The notes under the pieces were generated by a model. It was not told where the DNA came from. It saw nothing but the letters and a program-made list of their open reading frames with translations, and did no database searches. A DNA stretch of 47,401 nucleotides from an uncultured Clostridia bacterium (GTDB lineage: Bacteria; Bacillota; Clostridia; TANB77; CAG-508). The DNA lies in NCBI GenBank assembly GCA_949538735.1, contig CATGLK010000014.1:1-47401 (forward strand), in the 5' to 3' direction. The position numbers were made by a program, and so were the translations under genes. This document shows positions 1 through 7,428 of the stretch, piece by piece. How positions within the stretch are numbered: the stretch's first letter is position 1; every line of letters begins with the position of its first letter.

Positions 1-7
1 AAAACTA

Positions 8-202
8 TTATAACATCTCTACGCTTTCGTGTCCAAAATCTATCTTAACACCAAATCTTCCACCTGATATTATTTGCAACGAGTCTATTATTAATGTTTT
101 TCCTGCTCCTGTTTCTCCTGTTAATATGTTTAACCCTTTGTTTAAGTCTATACTTAAATCCTCTATTATTCCTATATTTTTTATATGTAATGTTGCTATC
201 AT
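8..202 (-). CDS. recN: RecN DNA-repair ATPase, N-terminal fragment (stops at window edge)
   Basis: The 64 residues match the N-terminus of RecN, the SMC-like ATPase of double-strand-break repair. They begin MIATLHIKNIGIIEDLSI, followed by the Walker A motif GETGAGKT (about residues 24-31) and the IIDSLQIISGGRF segment. The start is chosen because AGGAGGTA lies just upstream of the ATG. RecN is normally about 560 residues, but this frame meets TAA TAG at positions 5-10, right at the window edge. Moving to another frame near the end would remove both stops, so this could be a frameshift, a truncated gene or a contig-edge artefact. No CGG triplet is involved. Identity is sure; intactness cannot be judged here. 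Confidence 0.75.
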   Translation of the reverse strand: MIATLHIKNIGIIEDLSIDLNKGLNILTGETGAGKTLIIDSLQIISGGRFGVKIDFGHESVEML

Positions 203-340
203 TTTGTACCTCCTGAAATCTTTTCTGAATTTTTGTTCGTTTATATTGTATAACTGTTTTTTTATTTTGTCAATACTTTTTACGAACATTTTTTCTTTTC
301 CCCGATTTCAATATTTCTATTATGTTTTATTACTAAATAT

Positions 341-1351
341 TTATGCTATTTTCAATTTTTCTAGTTCTTTTTTGTCTATTTTAGTTATCCTCATTATTTG
401 TTCATCATTTATATTATTTTTAATCATTTCTTTTACCATTTGTTTTATTGCTTTTGCCATCCCTAGTTTTTCGCCACGTTTTTCGCCAATTTTCTCTCCT
501 TCTCTCTTTTCATCTTCTAACCATTCGCTAAAATATATTCCAAATTTCATCTCTTCATTTCCCCTCTCTTCTAATTTCTCAATATAATTTTTTCTTTCTT
601 TCGGTATGAATTTTATGACTTTGTTTGAATATTTAAGTATCATTACTATATATTCCTTTTCCTCTTTTGTTAACTCTTTTTGCAATATTTCATTCATCGC
701 TTCTTTTAATTCTTCTTTTGAATTTGTTTTTTCAAATAGTAATGCTTTTGACATTCCTGTATCTTCTTTTATTAATTCTTCTTTAGTGTAATCATTTATA
801 TCTATTAGATTAAACTTTGTATATTCAAACACTTTAAATTCGAATTTATACAGTTGCTTGTCTTCTTCAAATTTATTCCACTTTCTATTTCCTGTGTACA
901 ACACTATTGGTACTATAATTGCTGAATTTCCTATTTGGCTTTTATTGTTTTTGTTTATGTCTCTCATTAATTCAACACTATATTCTGTTATTCGTTCTGA
1001 CATTTTATAATCTATTTGACTTTGATGTTCTATAATTACATACATATTAAATTTTGGTATTTTATATATATTGTCCGACTCTCTTTTTTCAAATTTTGAT
1101 GTTATAAATTCTTTATTATATTTCTCGACATCACTTTCTGTTAAACTTTCAAACTCATTACTTTTTAAGTATTTTTGTATAAATCTTATAAATTCCTTTT
1201 TGTTATTTAATATTTCTTTAAAAATTTTATCTTTATATTGGTGAATTTTCTCTTGTTCTACATCATAAGTGTATTTTGCTGACTCTTCTTCTAGCCTCCA
1301 TTCTTTTTCTCTTGAATATTTTAAATAATCTTTGTATGTAAATAAATACAT
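341..1351 (-). CDS. Rpn family recombination-promoting nuclease / putative transposase
   Basis: A 336-residue protein of the Rpn (YhgA-like, PD-(D/E)XK) family. These are DNA endonucleases linked to RecA-independent recombination and are often annotated as transposases. The nuclease core is visible: DKIFKEIL near residue 41, then YVIIEHQSQIDYKM (the E-x-Q of the fold) near residue 105, and a later PIVLYTGNRKW segment. The C-terminus is rich in Glu, Lys and Gly (GEKIGEKRGEKLGMAKAIK), as is common in this family. A GAGAGG ribosome site precedes the ATG. It stands alone between recN and the retroelement; such genes are usually horizontally mobile. No partner gene is visible. Confidence 0.8.
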   Translation of the reverse strand: MYLFTYKDYLKYSREKEWRLEEESAKYTYDVEQEKIHQYKDKIFKEILNNKKEFIRFIQKYLKSNEFESLTESDVEKYNKEFITSKFEKRESDNIYKIPKFNMYVIIEHQSQIDYKMSERITEYSVELMRDINKNNKSQIGNSAIIVPIVLYTGNRKWNKFEEDKQLYKFEFKVFEYTKFNLIDINDYTKEELIKEDTGMSKALLFEKTNSKEELKEAMNEILQKELTKEEKEYIVMILKYSNKVIKFIPKERKNYIEKLEERGNEEMKFGIYFSEWLEDEKREGEKIGEKRGEKLGMAKAIKQMVKEMIKNNINDEQIMRITKIDKKELEKLKIA

Positions 1352-1734
1352 TATTTATCCTCTCTTTCATTTTAATATATTTTTATTTCGATGTCAATGT
1401 TTCTTTATTGGTAAATATTCTTTTGATTTTTGTTTCTCTTTATTTTTCTCTTTTTATCACCTTTTTTCTTATTTATATTTTTGTTTTTGAATTTTTTTCT
1501 CGACTTAAAAATTTTTGAATTCAACTTTTGATAAAATACTTTCCATATAATAACAAATTTTTCTTTCCTTTGCAATAAGTTTTTCAAAATTTATTAAAAA
1601 ATTTGACATCTTTCGACTTTGTTATGTGCTAATCGACTTTTATAAACTAAAATTTACTTTTTATAAACTGTTCTATTTTTTCCCAACTAGTTACTATATG
1701 ATTTAATTGGAAATTTATATATAGCAGGTGTTTT
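1352..1734. other. AT-rich intergenic stretch before the retroelement RT
   Basis: About 380 bases of very AT-rich sequence. Reading frames here are low-complexity Lys/Asn runs without a ribosome site, so I do not call a gene. A TTGACA at 1603-1608 could be a -35 element for the reverse transcriptase on the plus strand, but the matching -10 (around GTGCTA, 1626-1631) is poor. Nothing else is recognisable. Confidence 0.4.
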
Positions 1735-2701
1735 ATGAAAAGAAAAGGATATTTATACGAAAATATTTATGATTTTAACAATATAAAAGAAGCTTATAAT
1801 GAAGTTTGTAGAAATACAAATAATAAAAGAAGAGTTTCAAGATTTTTAGAATATAAATGTATTTACATTACAAGAATTCATAACATTTTAAAAAATAAGG
1901 CTTATAAACCTGGTACACCTAATGTTTTTACAATTTACGAACCAAAAGAAAGAAGAATTGTTAGCCAAAATATGCAAGATAAGGTAGTTAATCATTTAGT
2001 TGCAAGGCATATTTTGTATCCTGCTATTTTGCCTTGTCTCCTTGATGTCAATGTAGCTAGTCGTAAAGGTTTAGGCACTAGTGAAGGTTTAAGACTTGCA
2101 CAAGAATTTCATAGAAAATGCAAAATTAAATATGGTTCATATTACATTTTAAAGTGTGATATTAGTAAGTTCTTCGCAAGTATCGATCACAATATTTTAA
2201 AAGAAAAATTAAGAAAAAAGATAAAAGATAATGATGCTTTAAAAATTGTTTTTGATATAATTGATTCGGAAAAAGAAGGACTAGGCATTCGGTGCTATGA
2301 CTAGCCAAATTTTAGCAATATTTTATTTAAACGATATGGATCATTTTATTAAAGAAGAACTAAAAATTAAATATTTCGTGAGATATCAAGATGATTTTTT
2401 ATTGTTTCACCCTTCTAAAAAGTATTTAAGATATTGTTTAGAAATGATTTCTAAATTCTTACAGCAGGAGAAAATGCATTTAAATAGAAAAACTAGACTT
2501 TATAAAAATACAAATAACTTTATCTTTTTAGGTAGAAATAATTGTGGTAATTATGCTCGTTATAGAAATGTAAAAAGAAAACTAAAAGCAAGATATCACT
2601 TATATCAAACAGGAAAAATTAAATTAAATAGCTTTTCTTCTAGTTTAATCTGTTATAATACTTTATGTAATAAAAGATTAAATTGGAATAAAAAAAGATA
2701 G
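1735..2701 (+). CDS. DGR reverse transcriptase, read through a +1 shift at a CGG codon
   Basis: Reverse transcriptase of the diversity-generating retroelement class, which copies TR RNA into adenine-mutagenised cDNA. Visible motifs are ILKCDISKFFASIDH (catalytic Asp), the palm segment IGxMTSQ (DGRs have SQ where group II introns have SP), and YQDDFLLF with the catalytic YxDD. The zero frame breaks at position 2290: after ATT comes CGG TGC TAT GAC TAG. Skipping the C gives ATT GGT GCT ATG ACT AGC CAA, restoring IGAMTSQ and a 321-residue protein. The intact paralogue at 46412 has IGNMTSQ at the same place. The gene converges on TR and the rest of the cassette. It is either a frameshift-expressed enzyme or a single-base-disrupted one; the recurrence of the same pattern in this window favours the former. 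Confidence 0.85.
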
Positions 2702-2795
2702 CGCATATGGTTCTACACTATCCAAAATGGTACTAACTTAAAATTCCTTTTCGAGAAAAACCTACTAACAAATCTAAGTATCTATTTTGTTTTTA

Positions 2796-2818
2796 TAATT
2801 AGATGTTTTATCTAATTA
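2796..2818 (-). other. Hairpin downstream of the template repeat
   Basis: TAATTAGAT and ATCTAATTA form a 9-bp stem with a five-base loop, 75 bases past the 3' end of TR in TR sense. In characterised DGRs the RNA just downstream of TR is needed for cDNA priming, so this may be part of that spacer, but only the inverted repeat is seen directly. There is no T-run on either strand to make it a convincing terminator. Confidence 0.35.
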
Positions 2819-2892
2819 ATGGATATGGTTTGTTTCTATCTAAAACTTCTCTTGCTCTACATATCGTAAATACAACCACAGTTTTTTAGAAG

Positions 2893-3005
2893 CTAGCGGA
2901 CGCACCCCGTAGTTATTATTGTTATAGTTGTTCCAGTCTACGTTGCCGTTGTAGTTCACATTCGTCTCGTTGTTACTGTTGTTGGCGGACGGAGAAGCCA
3001 GCCAA
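2893..3005 (-). repeat. DGR template repeat (TR)
   Basis: A 113-base non-coding copy of the 3' end of the pilin-like gene. Read on the minus strand it would encode WLASPSANNSNNETNVNY and so on, with AAC/AAT at nearly every position that is variable in the target. Against the VR at 4008-4120 there are 18 differences without gaps. Seventeen fall on TR adenines (A to T or G) and one is a C to T. The GC-rich 3' end (GGGGTGCGTCCGCTAG) is identical in both copies, as expected for the homing-initiation region. TR lies 80 bases after Avd on the same strand, so it is probably the tail of the same transcript. Confidence 0.95.
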
Positions 3006-3085
3006 ACTAACATCCAAAGCTCACGTCTCGAATAAACCTTAACAAAACCGAAGGCTCACATTCAACCATACCCACTAAAATAAAA

Positions 3086-3430
3086 CTATTTTAGCGATTT
3101 CATCCACCCTGTTGTATATTTTACAATGTCGTCCATTTTTTCTCCAAATTTATAATATTTCTTTTCAGTTATTATTTGCTTGTCATAAGATAAATTTAAA
3201 AGAAAATCTATAATTTTAATTTTTGCAATCATTTTTCGAAGTAGCCTCTTCTTTTCTTCAATTTCTTCTATTGAATTTGCTTCATATGCTAATTCTAAAA
3301 TATCATATGAGTTCATTCTAATTCTATTTTTTAGCTCTATATCTTTTTTAGGAAAGTTTACCATATTTTTATCTATCATTATTAGTAACTCCCTTATAAA
3401 CTGTATTATTTTAAATTTTTCATTTACCAT
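3086..3430 (-). CDS. avd: Avd-like DGR accessory protein (four-helix bundle)
   Basis: A 114-residue, almost wholly helical, Lys/Glu-rich protein matching the four-helix-bundle Avd family. It has the characteristic run FPKKDIELKNRIRMNSYDILEL (about residues 27-48) and a C-terminal FGEKMDDIVKYTTGWMKSL. In studied retroelements Avd forms a basic pentamer that binds the reverse transcriptase and TR RNA and is required for cDNA synthesis. Its ATG overlaps the end of the MutS-like gene by 11 bases, suggesting translational coupling. TR begins 80 bases after its stop, the usual avd-TR order. A short hairpin covers the stop codon. Confidence 0.85.
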   Translation of the reverse strand: MVNEKFKIIQFIRELLIMIDKNMVNFPKKDIELKNRIRMNSYDILELAYEANSIEEIEEKKRLLRKMIAKIKIIDFLLNLSYDKQIITEKKYYKFGEKMDDIVKYTTGWMKSLK

Positions 3431-3860
3431 ACAATATTTCCTCTATCTTTGTAAATTTTGTTGCAAACTCTTCTTTTTCTATATTTTTTATTAACGTATT
3501 TTTTACTTCATCAATTCTTCTTTTATATTTTACATATTTTTGTGCTTTCTTTGATATTTCATGATATCTATTCAGATTTTTGTTATCACTTTCTTCGTCA
3601 ACATTGTAATTATTTCTTGTATCTATTATCAGATAATTTAGTTTTTCTTTTTCCAATTTTGACATTACTTTTGGAAGGGCATTTTTAGGAAATCCTGTTG
3701 AAATAATATCTTGTTCAGTTTTTCTTGTCGAGTATTCAAACAAATATGATATTATGCATGCGTCTTTCCCAAAGCTGTTATAAAATTTTCCTACTTTATA
3801 GCATATTACAAAATCCGGGTGAATTTGCTTTAAATTTTTTGCCATATTTATTACTCCCAT
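3420..3860 (-). CDS. MutS domain I-like DGR accessory protein (MSL type)
   Basis: A protein of about 146 residues. Its first 80 resemble only the N-terminal mismatch-recognition domain of MutS: HPDFVICYKVGKFYNSFGKDA parallels the MutS segment ending F-Y-E-M-F-G-x-D-A, followed by an ISTGFPKNALPKVMSKLEKEKLNYLII strand-helix-strand unit. The clamp and ATPase domains are absent; the rest is a Lys-rich coiled helix. MutS-like stand-alone proteins are known as accessory genes in a subset of DGRs; a role in handling mismatched TR/VR DNA is inference. The start at 3860 has AGGGG upstream; an alternative ATG at 3845 with GGGAG is nearly as good. Confidence 0.75.
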   Translation of the reverse strand: MGVINMAKNLKQIHPDFVICYKVGKFYNSFGKDACIISYLFEYSTRKTEQDIISTGFPKNALPKVMSKLEKEKLNYLIIDTRNNYNVDEESDNKNLNRYHEISKKAQKYVKYKRRIDEVKNTLIKNIEKEEFATKFTKIEEILYGK

Positions 3861-3942
3861 TTTTAGCCCCTTTTTACAAAATTTTTGTGCTGACAGACAC
3901 AAGGCCTGTCAAGCACATTACTTTTTTATCTTATTTATCTTT

Positions 3943-5451
3943 TTATTCTGCTACTAGCACAAAATCCTTACCTTGTGGCTTTACTTTGACTCCAGATTTT
4001 AGATGAACTAGCGGACGCACCCCGCAGCAATTAATGTAATAGTTGTACCAGTCTACGCTGCCGCTGAAGTACACACCCATCCCGTAGTTACTGCCGTAGG
4101 CGGACGGAGAAGCCAGCCAATATCCATAACAACTATTATACACGCTCCTATGCGGATAATATAGCTCGTCTTGGTAGCCTGCTTTTGCACTCATTACATC
4201 AGAGCCTATACTATAAGTTGTTGGCTCATTTTCTGTTCCTACATAATATCCTGTTGAACTTGCTTTATTACAATATAACTTATCTGCTGTATTTGTTTCT
4301 GTTGTATATTTTTTATTCCAACTTGCTATCCACATCTCTAATGTTGGACTTCCTATTACATTATTTGAATCTACCCACCTTGTGTCTCTAAATGTTTCCC
4401 ATTTACTTGCATCTAATAAACATGCTGTCATTTTATAATTGCTATTACTTTTTGTAAATGTTGCTTCTTGATTTAGCATAAATCTATTTGCTATTGCTGT
4501 ATCTATACTTGTTACTTTAAAGTCATTACTACTGCTCCAATAAATATTGTAATTTCCATTGTCTGTAAATCCTAGGCTTGTTTTTTGGCTTGCTAACTTA
4601 CTTACTGGCACATAATCACTTGCTATTAAGTATATATCATTTCCTTCTGCATAAAATACTTTCCACTCTACATCTAAGTCAACTTGATTTCCTTCTGCAT
4701 CTGTTACTTTTAATGTATTTCCATAATTTAGCACTTTTCCTTCTGTTACTTTCTTAAATGTATCAGGGTCTGTTGCTATATCTCCTGGTTCTATTGGTGC
4801 TGCACTTATAAATAAATCTTTTATTACCACATTTCTCTCTTTTGTCTCTGTTGTTCCATCTACTGTATAATTTACACTTATTTTATATGTTGTATTTTCT
4901 GTTACTGGTATTTTATATACTCCATTTTCTCCTGTTATTGTTGTTCCATTAAATGTTACTGAATTTATTGTTCCTGCCTCTGTTAATGTTACTTTAAAGC
5001 TTGCTTGATATCCTGTTGTTCCTTCTTCCGGCTTATTCGCTTCTGTTACTTCTGCTCCTGTGCTATCTAACAATTTTATGTCTGATATCACAGCTGTTGG
5101 TCCTGCAGCTTCAACGTTGCCATCTGCATCTACTGTAAATGTTTGTCCATCTACTGTTACTGTTATTGGGAATGTGTCTCCCTCCACAGTTGCCTCTGGA
5201 ATATGTGCTGATATATTAGATTTTAATGTATCAACATCTAATGTTCCATTTTCTCCGTAACTTGCCATTACTTCTATTTGTATTCTTTCCTTTGCACTTG
5301 CTCTTTCTGTATCTTTTTTGGCTTGTGCTGCTTTTGTTAGTATTCCATTATCTCCTGTTAACGTGCTAATCGCCACTCCTGCAAGTATTAGAAGTACAAT
5401 TATTGTTATTACTAGTGCAATTAATGTTATACCTTTGTTTCTTCGTTTCAT
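3943..5451 (-). CDS. Pilin-like surface protein with C-terminal DGR-diversified lectin-type domain
   Basis: A 502-residue DGR target. The N-terminus is a prepilin-type signal: MKRRNKG then the hydrophobic ITLIALVITIIVLLILAGVAI, with cleavage expected after Gly7. The canonical Glu5 of mature pilins is Ala here. Next come a pilin-like helix, an Ig-like region (about 120-210, rich in T/V/N) and, from about 220, a domain of the formylglycine-enzyme/C-type-lectin kind that ends in WLASPSAYGSNYG...GVRPLVHL. The variable repeat covers residues 445-481, the position in this fold that forms an exposed ligand face. It is preceded by GGGAG and a good promoter. Probably displayed on a pilus-like fibre or the membrane, with its tip reshaped by the retroelement. 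Assembly genes are not in the window. Confidence 0.88.
   Translation of the reverse strand: MKRRNKGITLIALVITIIVLLILAGVAISTLTGDNGILTKAAQAKKDTERASAKERIQIEVMASYGENGTLDVDTLKSNISAHIPEATVEGDTFPITVTVDGQTFTVDADGNVEAAGPTAVISDIKLLDSTGAEVTEANKPEEGTTGYQASFKVTLTEAGTINSVTFNGTTITGENGVYKIPVTENTTYKISVNYTVDGTTETKERNVVIKDLFISAAPIEPGDIATDPDTFKKVTEGKVLNYGNTLKVTDAEGNQVDLDVEWKVFYAEGNDIYLIASDYVPVSKLASQKTSLGFTDNGNYNIYWSSSNDFKVTSIDTAIANRFMLNQEATFTKSNSNYKMTACLLDASKWETFRDTRWVDSNNVIGSPTLEMWIASWNKKYTTETNTADKLYCNKASSTGYYVGTENEPTTYSIGSDVMSAKAGYQDELYYPHRSVYNSCYGYWLASPSAYGSNYGMGVYFSGSVDWYNYYINCCGVRPLVHLKSGVKVKPQGKDFVLVAE
4008..4120 (-). repeat. DGR variable repeat (VR) in the target gene
   Basis: The coding partner of TR. 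Relative to TR, asparagine codons have become Tyr, Gly, Ser, Ile and Cys: AAC to TAC (four times), AAC to GGC, AAC to AGC (twice), AAT to GGT, AAT to ATT, AAC to TGC, and TAC to TTC and TGC. Framework codons without adenine (CTG GCT TCT CCG TCC GCC; GTG CGT CCG CTA) are unchanged. VR ends 65 bases before the stop codon of the target, leaving a constant C-terminal tail. The pattern shows that mutagenic homing has occurred at least once. Confidence 0.95.
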
Positions 5452-5491
5452 TATAAATCTCCCTTTCTATCTTTTGTTTTTTTACCTTATA

Positions 5492-5520
5492 ATTTTATAC
5501 ATAATTATGTAATTAGTCAA
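5492..5520 (-). promoter_or_regulatory. Sigma-A-type promoter of the DGR target operon
   Basis: On the minus strand TTGACT (5515-5520) and TAAAAT (5492-5497) are separated by exactly 17 bases, about 40 bases upstream of the pilin-like gene's start. It would drive target, MutS-like gene, Avd and probably TR as one transcript. Confidence 0.7.
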
Positions 5521-5609
5521 TACATTGTTTACTTTTTTAATATTACATTTTCGTTACAAAACATGCCTTTAAATGTCGTGTTATCAAGACTTTGGGGAAA
5601 TACAAATAT

Positions 5610-5648
5610 AGCACCATTAATTCAAATCTATTGAATATTAATGGTGCT
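5610..5648. terminator. Intergenic hairpin between the AAA ATPase and the DGR operon
   Basis: AGCACCATTAAT and ATTAATGGTGCT form a perfect 12-bp stem around a 15-base loop. It lies just after the stop codon of the minus-strand ATPase gene and before the DGR promoter. The T-run is short on both strands, so termination is likely but not strong. Confidence 0.55.
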
Positions 5649-5662
5649 TTTAAAGTTGCTAT

Positions 5663-6865
5663 TTAATTTTCTAATAACCAATCAACTACATTTATCTTTC
5701 TTATTCCATTATAATCTGTTTCTAAATCCATATCTAGAGTCAATAAATATTTTGGATAATGGTCTCCTGTCTTTTCTAGTGCTCTTAATTCCCTTTTCAG
5801 AACATCTTCATCTCTAACAGACAGAGCTACTTGATAATATTTTATTCCTTCTCTGTTCTCTGCAACAAAATCTACTTCAAAATCATCTACTTTTCCAACA
5901 TATACTTTATAGCCTCTTCTTAACAATTCAAGATAAACTATATTTTCTAATATATGTCCCATATCTTTATCTGCTTTTTTGCCAAGCAAATAACTTCTTA
6001 ATCCTGTATCTACTGTATAATATTTATAATCCCTGGCAAGTAAATTTTTGCCTTTAACGTCAAATCTTTCAGCTTTGTATATTAAAAAGCTCTCTAAAAA
6101 TGCTGTTATATAATTTTCTACTGTATGATTGCTAGTTGACATCCCTTTGCTTGTTAATGTATCACTTATCTTTTTAGTTGATATGGGACTTCCTATACTA
6201 TCATATATAAATTTTATAACGCTTTCTAATAGCATTTTGTCTGTTACATTATTTCTAGCCATTATATCTTTATATACAACTGTAGAAAATATTCCGTCTA
6301 AATATCTGTCTAAATCATTTGCATTATTTTCTAATAAACTTATATTCCCCGGCATTCCACCATTTCTCATATAATCTAAAAATATTCTGTCTCGAGATTC
6401 TTTTTTGTTTGGAAATGCTGATAAATATTCCTTAAATGATAATGGTAACATTTTTATTTCTATATATCTTCCAGATAATAGTGTTGCAAGTTCTCCTGAT
6501 AAAAGATATGCGTTTGAGCCTGTTATATATAAGTCTATATTCTTTTTTATATATAACCCATCTACAGCTTTTTGAAATTCAGGAACATTTTGTACTTCAT
6601 CTAAAAATACATAATACTTCTCCTCATCCCCTATTTTCTCATTTACATAGTTATATAGTTCCATATAACTTTCAAAATGATACTCAGGATTTTCAAGATT
6701 AATATTTATAATTTGCTTTGAATTGACTTGATTTTGTTTTAAATACTCTATATATAAATCAAATAAAGTCGATTTTCCACATCTTCTTATTCCTGTTACT
6801 ACTTTTATTAAGTCTTTATCTTTAAATCTTTTTAATTGTTCTAAATATTCTGTTCTTTCTATCAT
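5663..6865 (-). CDS. ATP-binding protein of the AAA_14/DUF4143 family
   Basis: A 400-residue ATPase with Walker A GIRRCGKST at about residues 25-33, Walker B YYVFLDEVQNV near 90, and the sensor-like ITGSNAYLLSGELATLLSGRY. The C-terminal DUF4143 half ends in a nuclease-like segment (VDFVAENREGIKYYQVALSV). These two-domain proteins are common, often in mobile or defence settings, and their substrates are generally unknown. The second in-frame ATG was chosen as start because GGAG sits nine bases before it and directly abuts the first. It stands between the DGR operon and rimI; I see no functional link to either. Confidence 0.85.
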   Translation of the reverse strand: MIERTEYLEQLKRFKDKDLIKVVTGIRRCGKSTLFDLYIEYLKQNQVNSKQIININLENPEYHFESYMELYNYVNEKIGDEEKYYVFLDEVQNVPEFQKAVDGLYIKKNIDLYITGSNAYLLSGELATLLSGRYIEIKMLPLSFKEYLSAFPNKKESRDRIFLDYMRNGGMPGNISLLENNANDLDRYLDGIFSTVVYKDIMARNNVTDKMLLESVIKFIYDSIGSPISTKKISDTLTSKGMSTSNHTVENYITAFLESFLIYKAERFDVKGKNLLARDYKYYTVDTGLRSYLLGKKADKDMGHILENIVYLELLRRGYKVYVGKVDDFEVDFVAENREGIKYYQVALSVRDEDVLKRELRALEKTGDHYPKYLLTLDMDLETDYNGIRKINVVDWLLEN

Positions 6866-6964
6866 AGAAATCATCTCCTGTATATATTATACAACTTTGC
6901 TTCATTCTAGTCAAGTTTTGGAAATATTTTTCCAAAACTACTATTTTTCGACATTTTTTGGAAT

Positions 6965-7408
6965 TCATTTGTCTTCTGCAATATATCTCATTACTATTCC
7001 ATTTTTATCTTTATAATAATTTTTTCTAATACCAACATTTTCAAATCCTAATTTTTTGTATAGCTTAATAGCTGGTTCGTTATCTTCACTAACTTCTAGA
7101 AAAATAGAATTTGCCTTAAATTCTTTACAAATAGAAATTAACTCTCTTAAAAGCAAAGTACCTACACCTTTGTTTCTATAATTTTTTCTTGTTACAATAT
7201 TCATAATATCAACTTGGTCTAGGGCAAATTTTATTCCCGCAAATCCTATTACTTCATTTTTTGATATTGCTACTATGTATTTGGAACTATCTGAACTTAA
7301 TTCTTCTTTTAAAATATTGTAATTCCAAAAGTCGTCAAATTCAGTTTCTAAATTTTCTTTTATTTCTTCTAAGTGATTTTTATTCATTTTTTTTATTTCT
7401 ATATTCAT
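6965..7408 (-). CDS. rimI: Ribosomal-protein-alanine N-acetyltransferase (RimI-type GNAT)
   Basis: A 147-residue GNAT acetyltransferase. The acetyl-CoA pyrophosphate loop RKNYRNKGVGTLLL (Q/RxxGxG/A type) is at about residues 74-87. It is followed by IFLEVSEDNEPAIKLYKKLGFENVGIRKNYY, the strand-helix that is characteristic of RimI and its relatives. RimI acetylates the N-terminal alanine of ribosomal protein S18. A downstream partner of hemW on the same strand, 20 bases away. Other GNAT substrates are possible because the family is broad. Confidence 0.8.
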   Translation of the reverse strand: MNIEIKKMNKNHLEEIKENLETEFDDFWNYNILKEELSSDSSKYIVAISKNEVIGFAGIKFALDQVDIMNIVTRKNYRNKGVGTLLLRELISICKEFKANSIFLEVSEDNEPAIKLYKKLGFENVGIRKNYYKDKNGIVMRYIAEDK

Positions 7409-7428
7409 AGGCTTTAATTCCTTTCATT

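Noticed and set aside
1405..1587. 60-codon Lys/Asn-rich open frame on the minus strand
   Set aside because: Low-complexity translation of AT-rich DNA, no ribosome site and no family resemblance.
1735..2701. Group II intron or retron as explanation for the RT
   Set aside because: No maturase domain, no intron-like RNA; the SQ palm motif, Avd neighbour and TR/VR pair fit a DGR.
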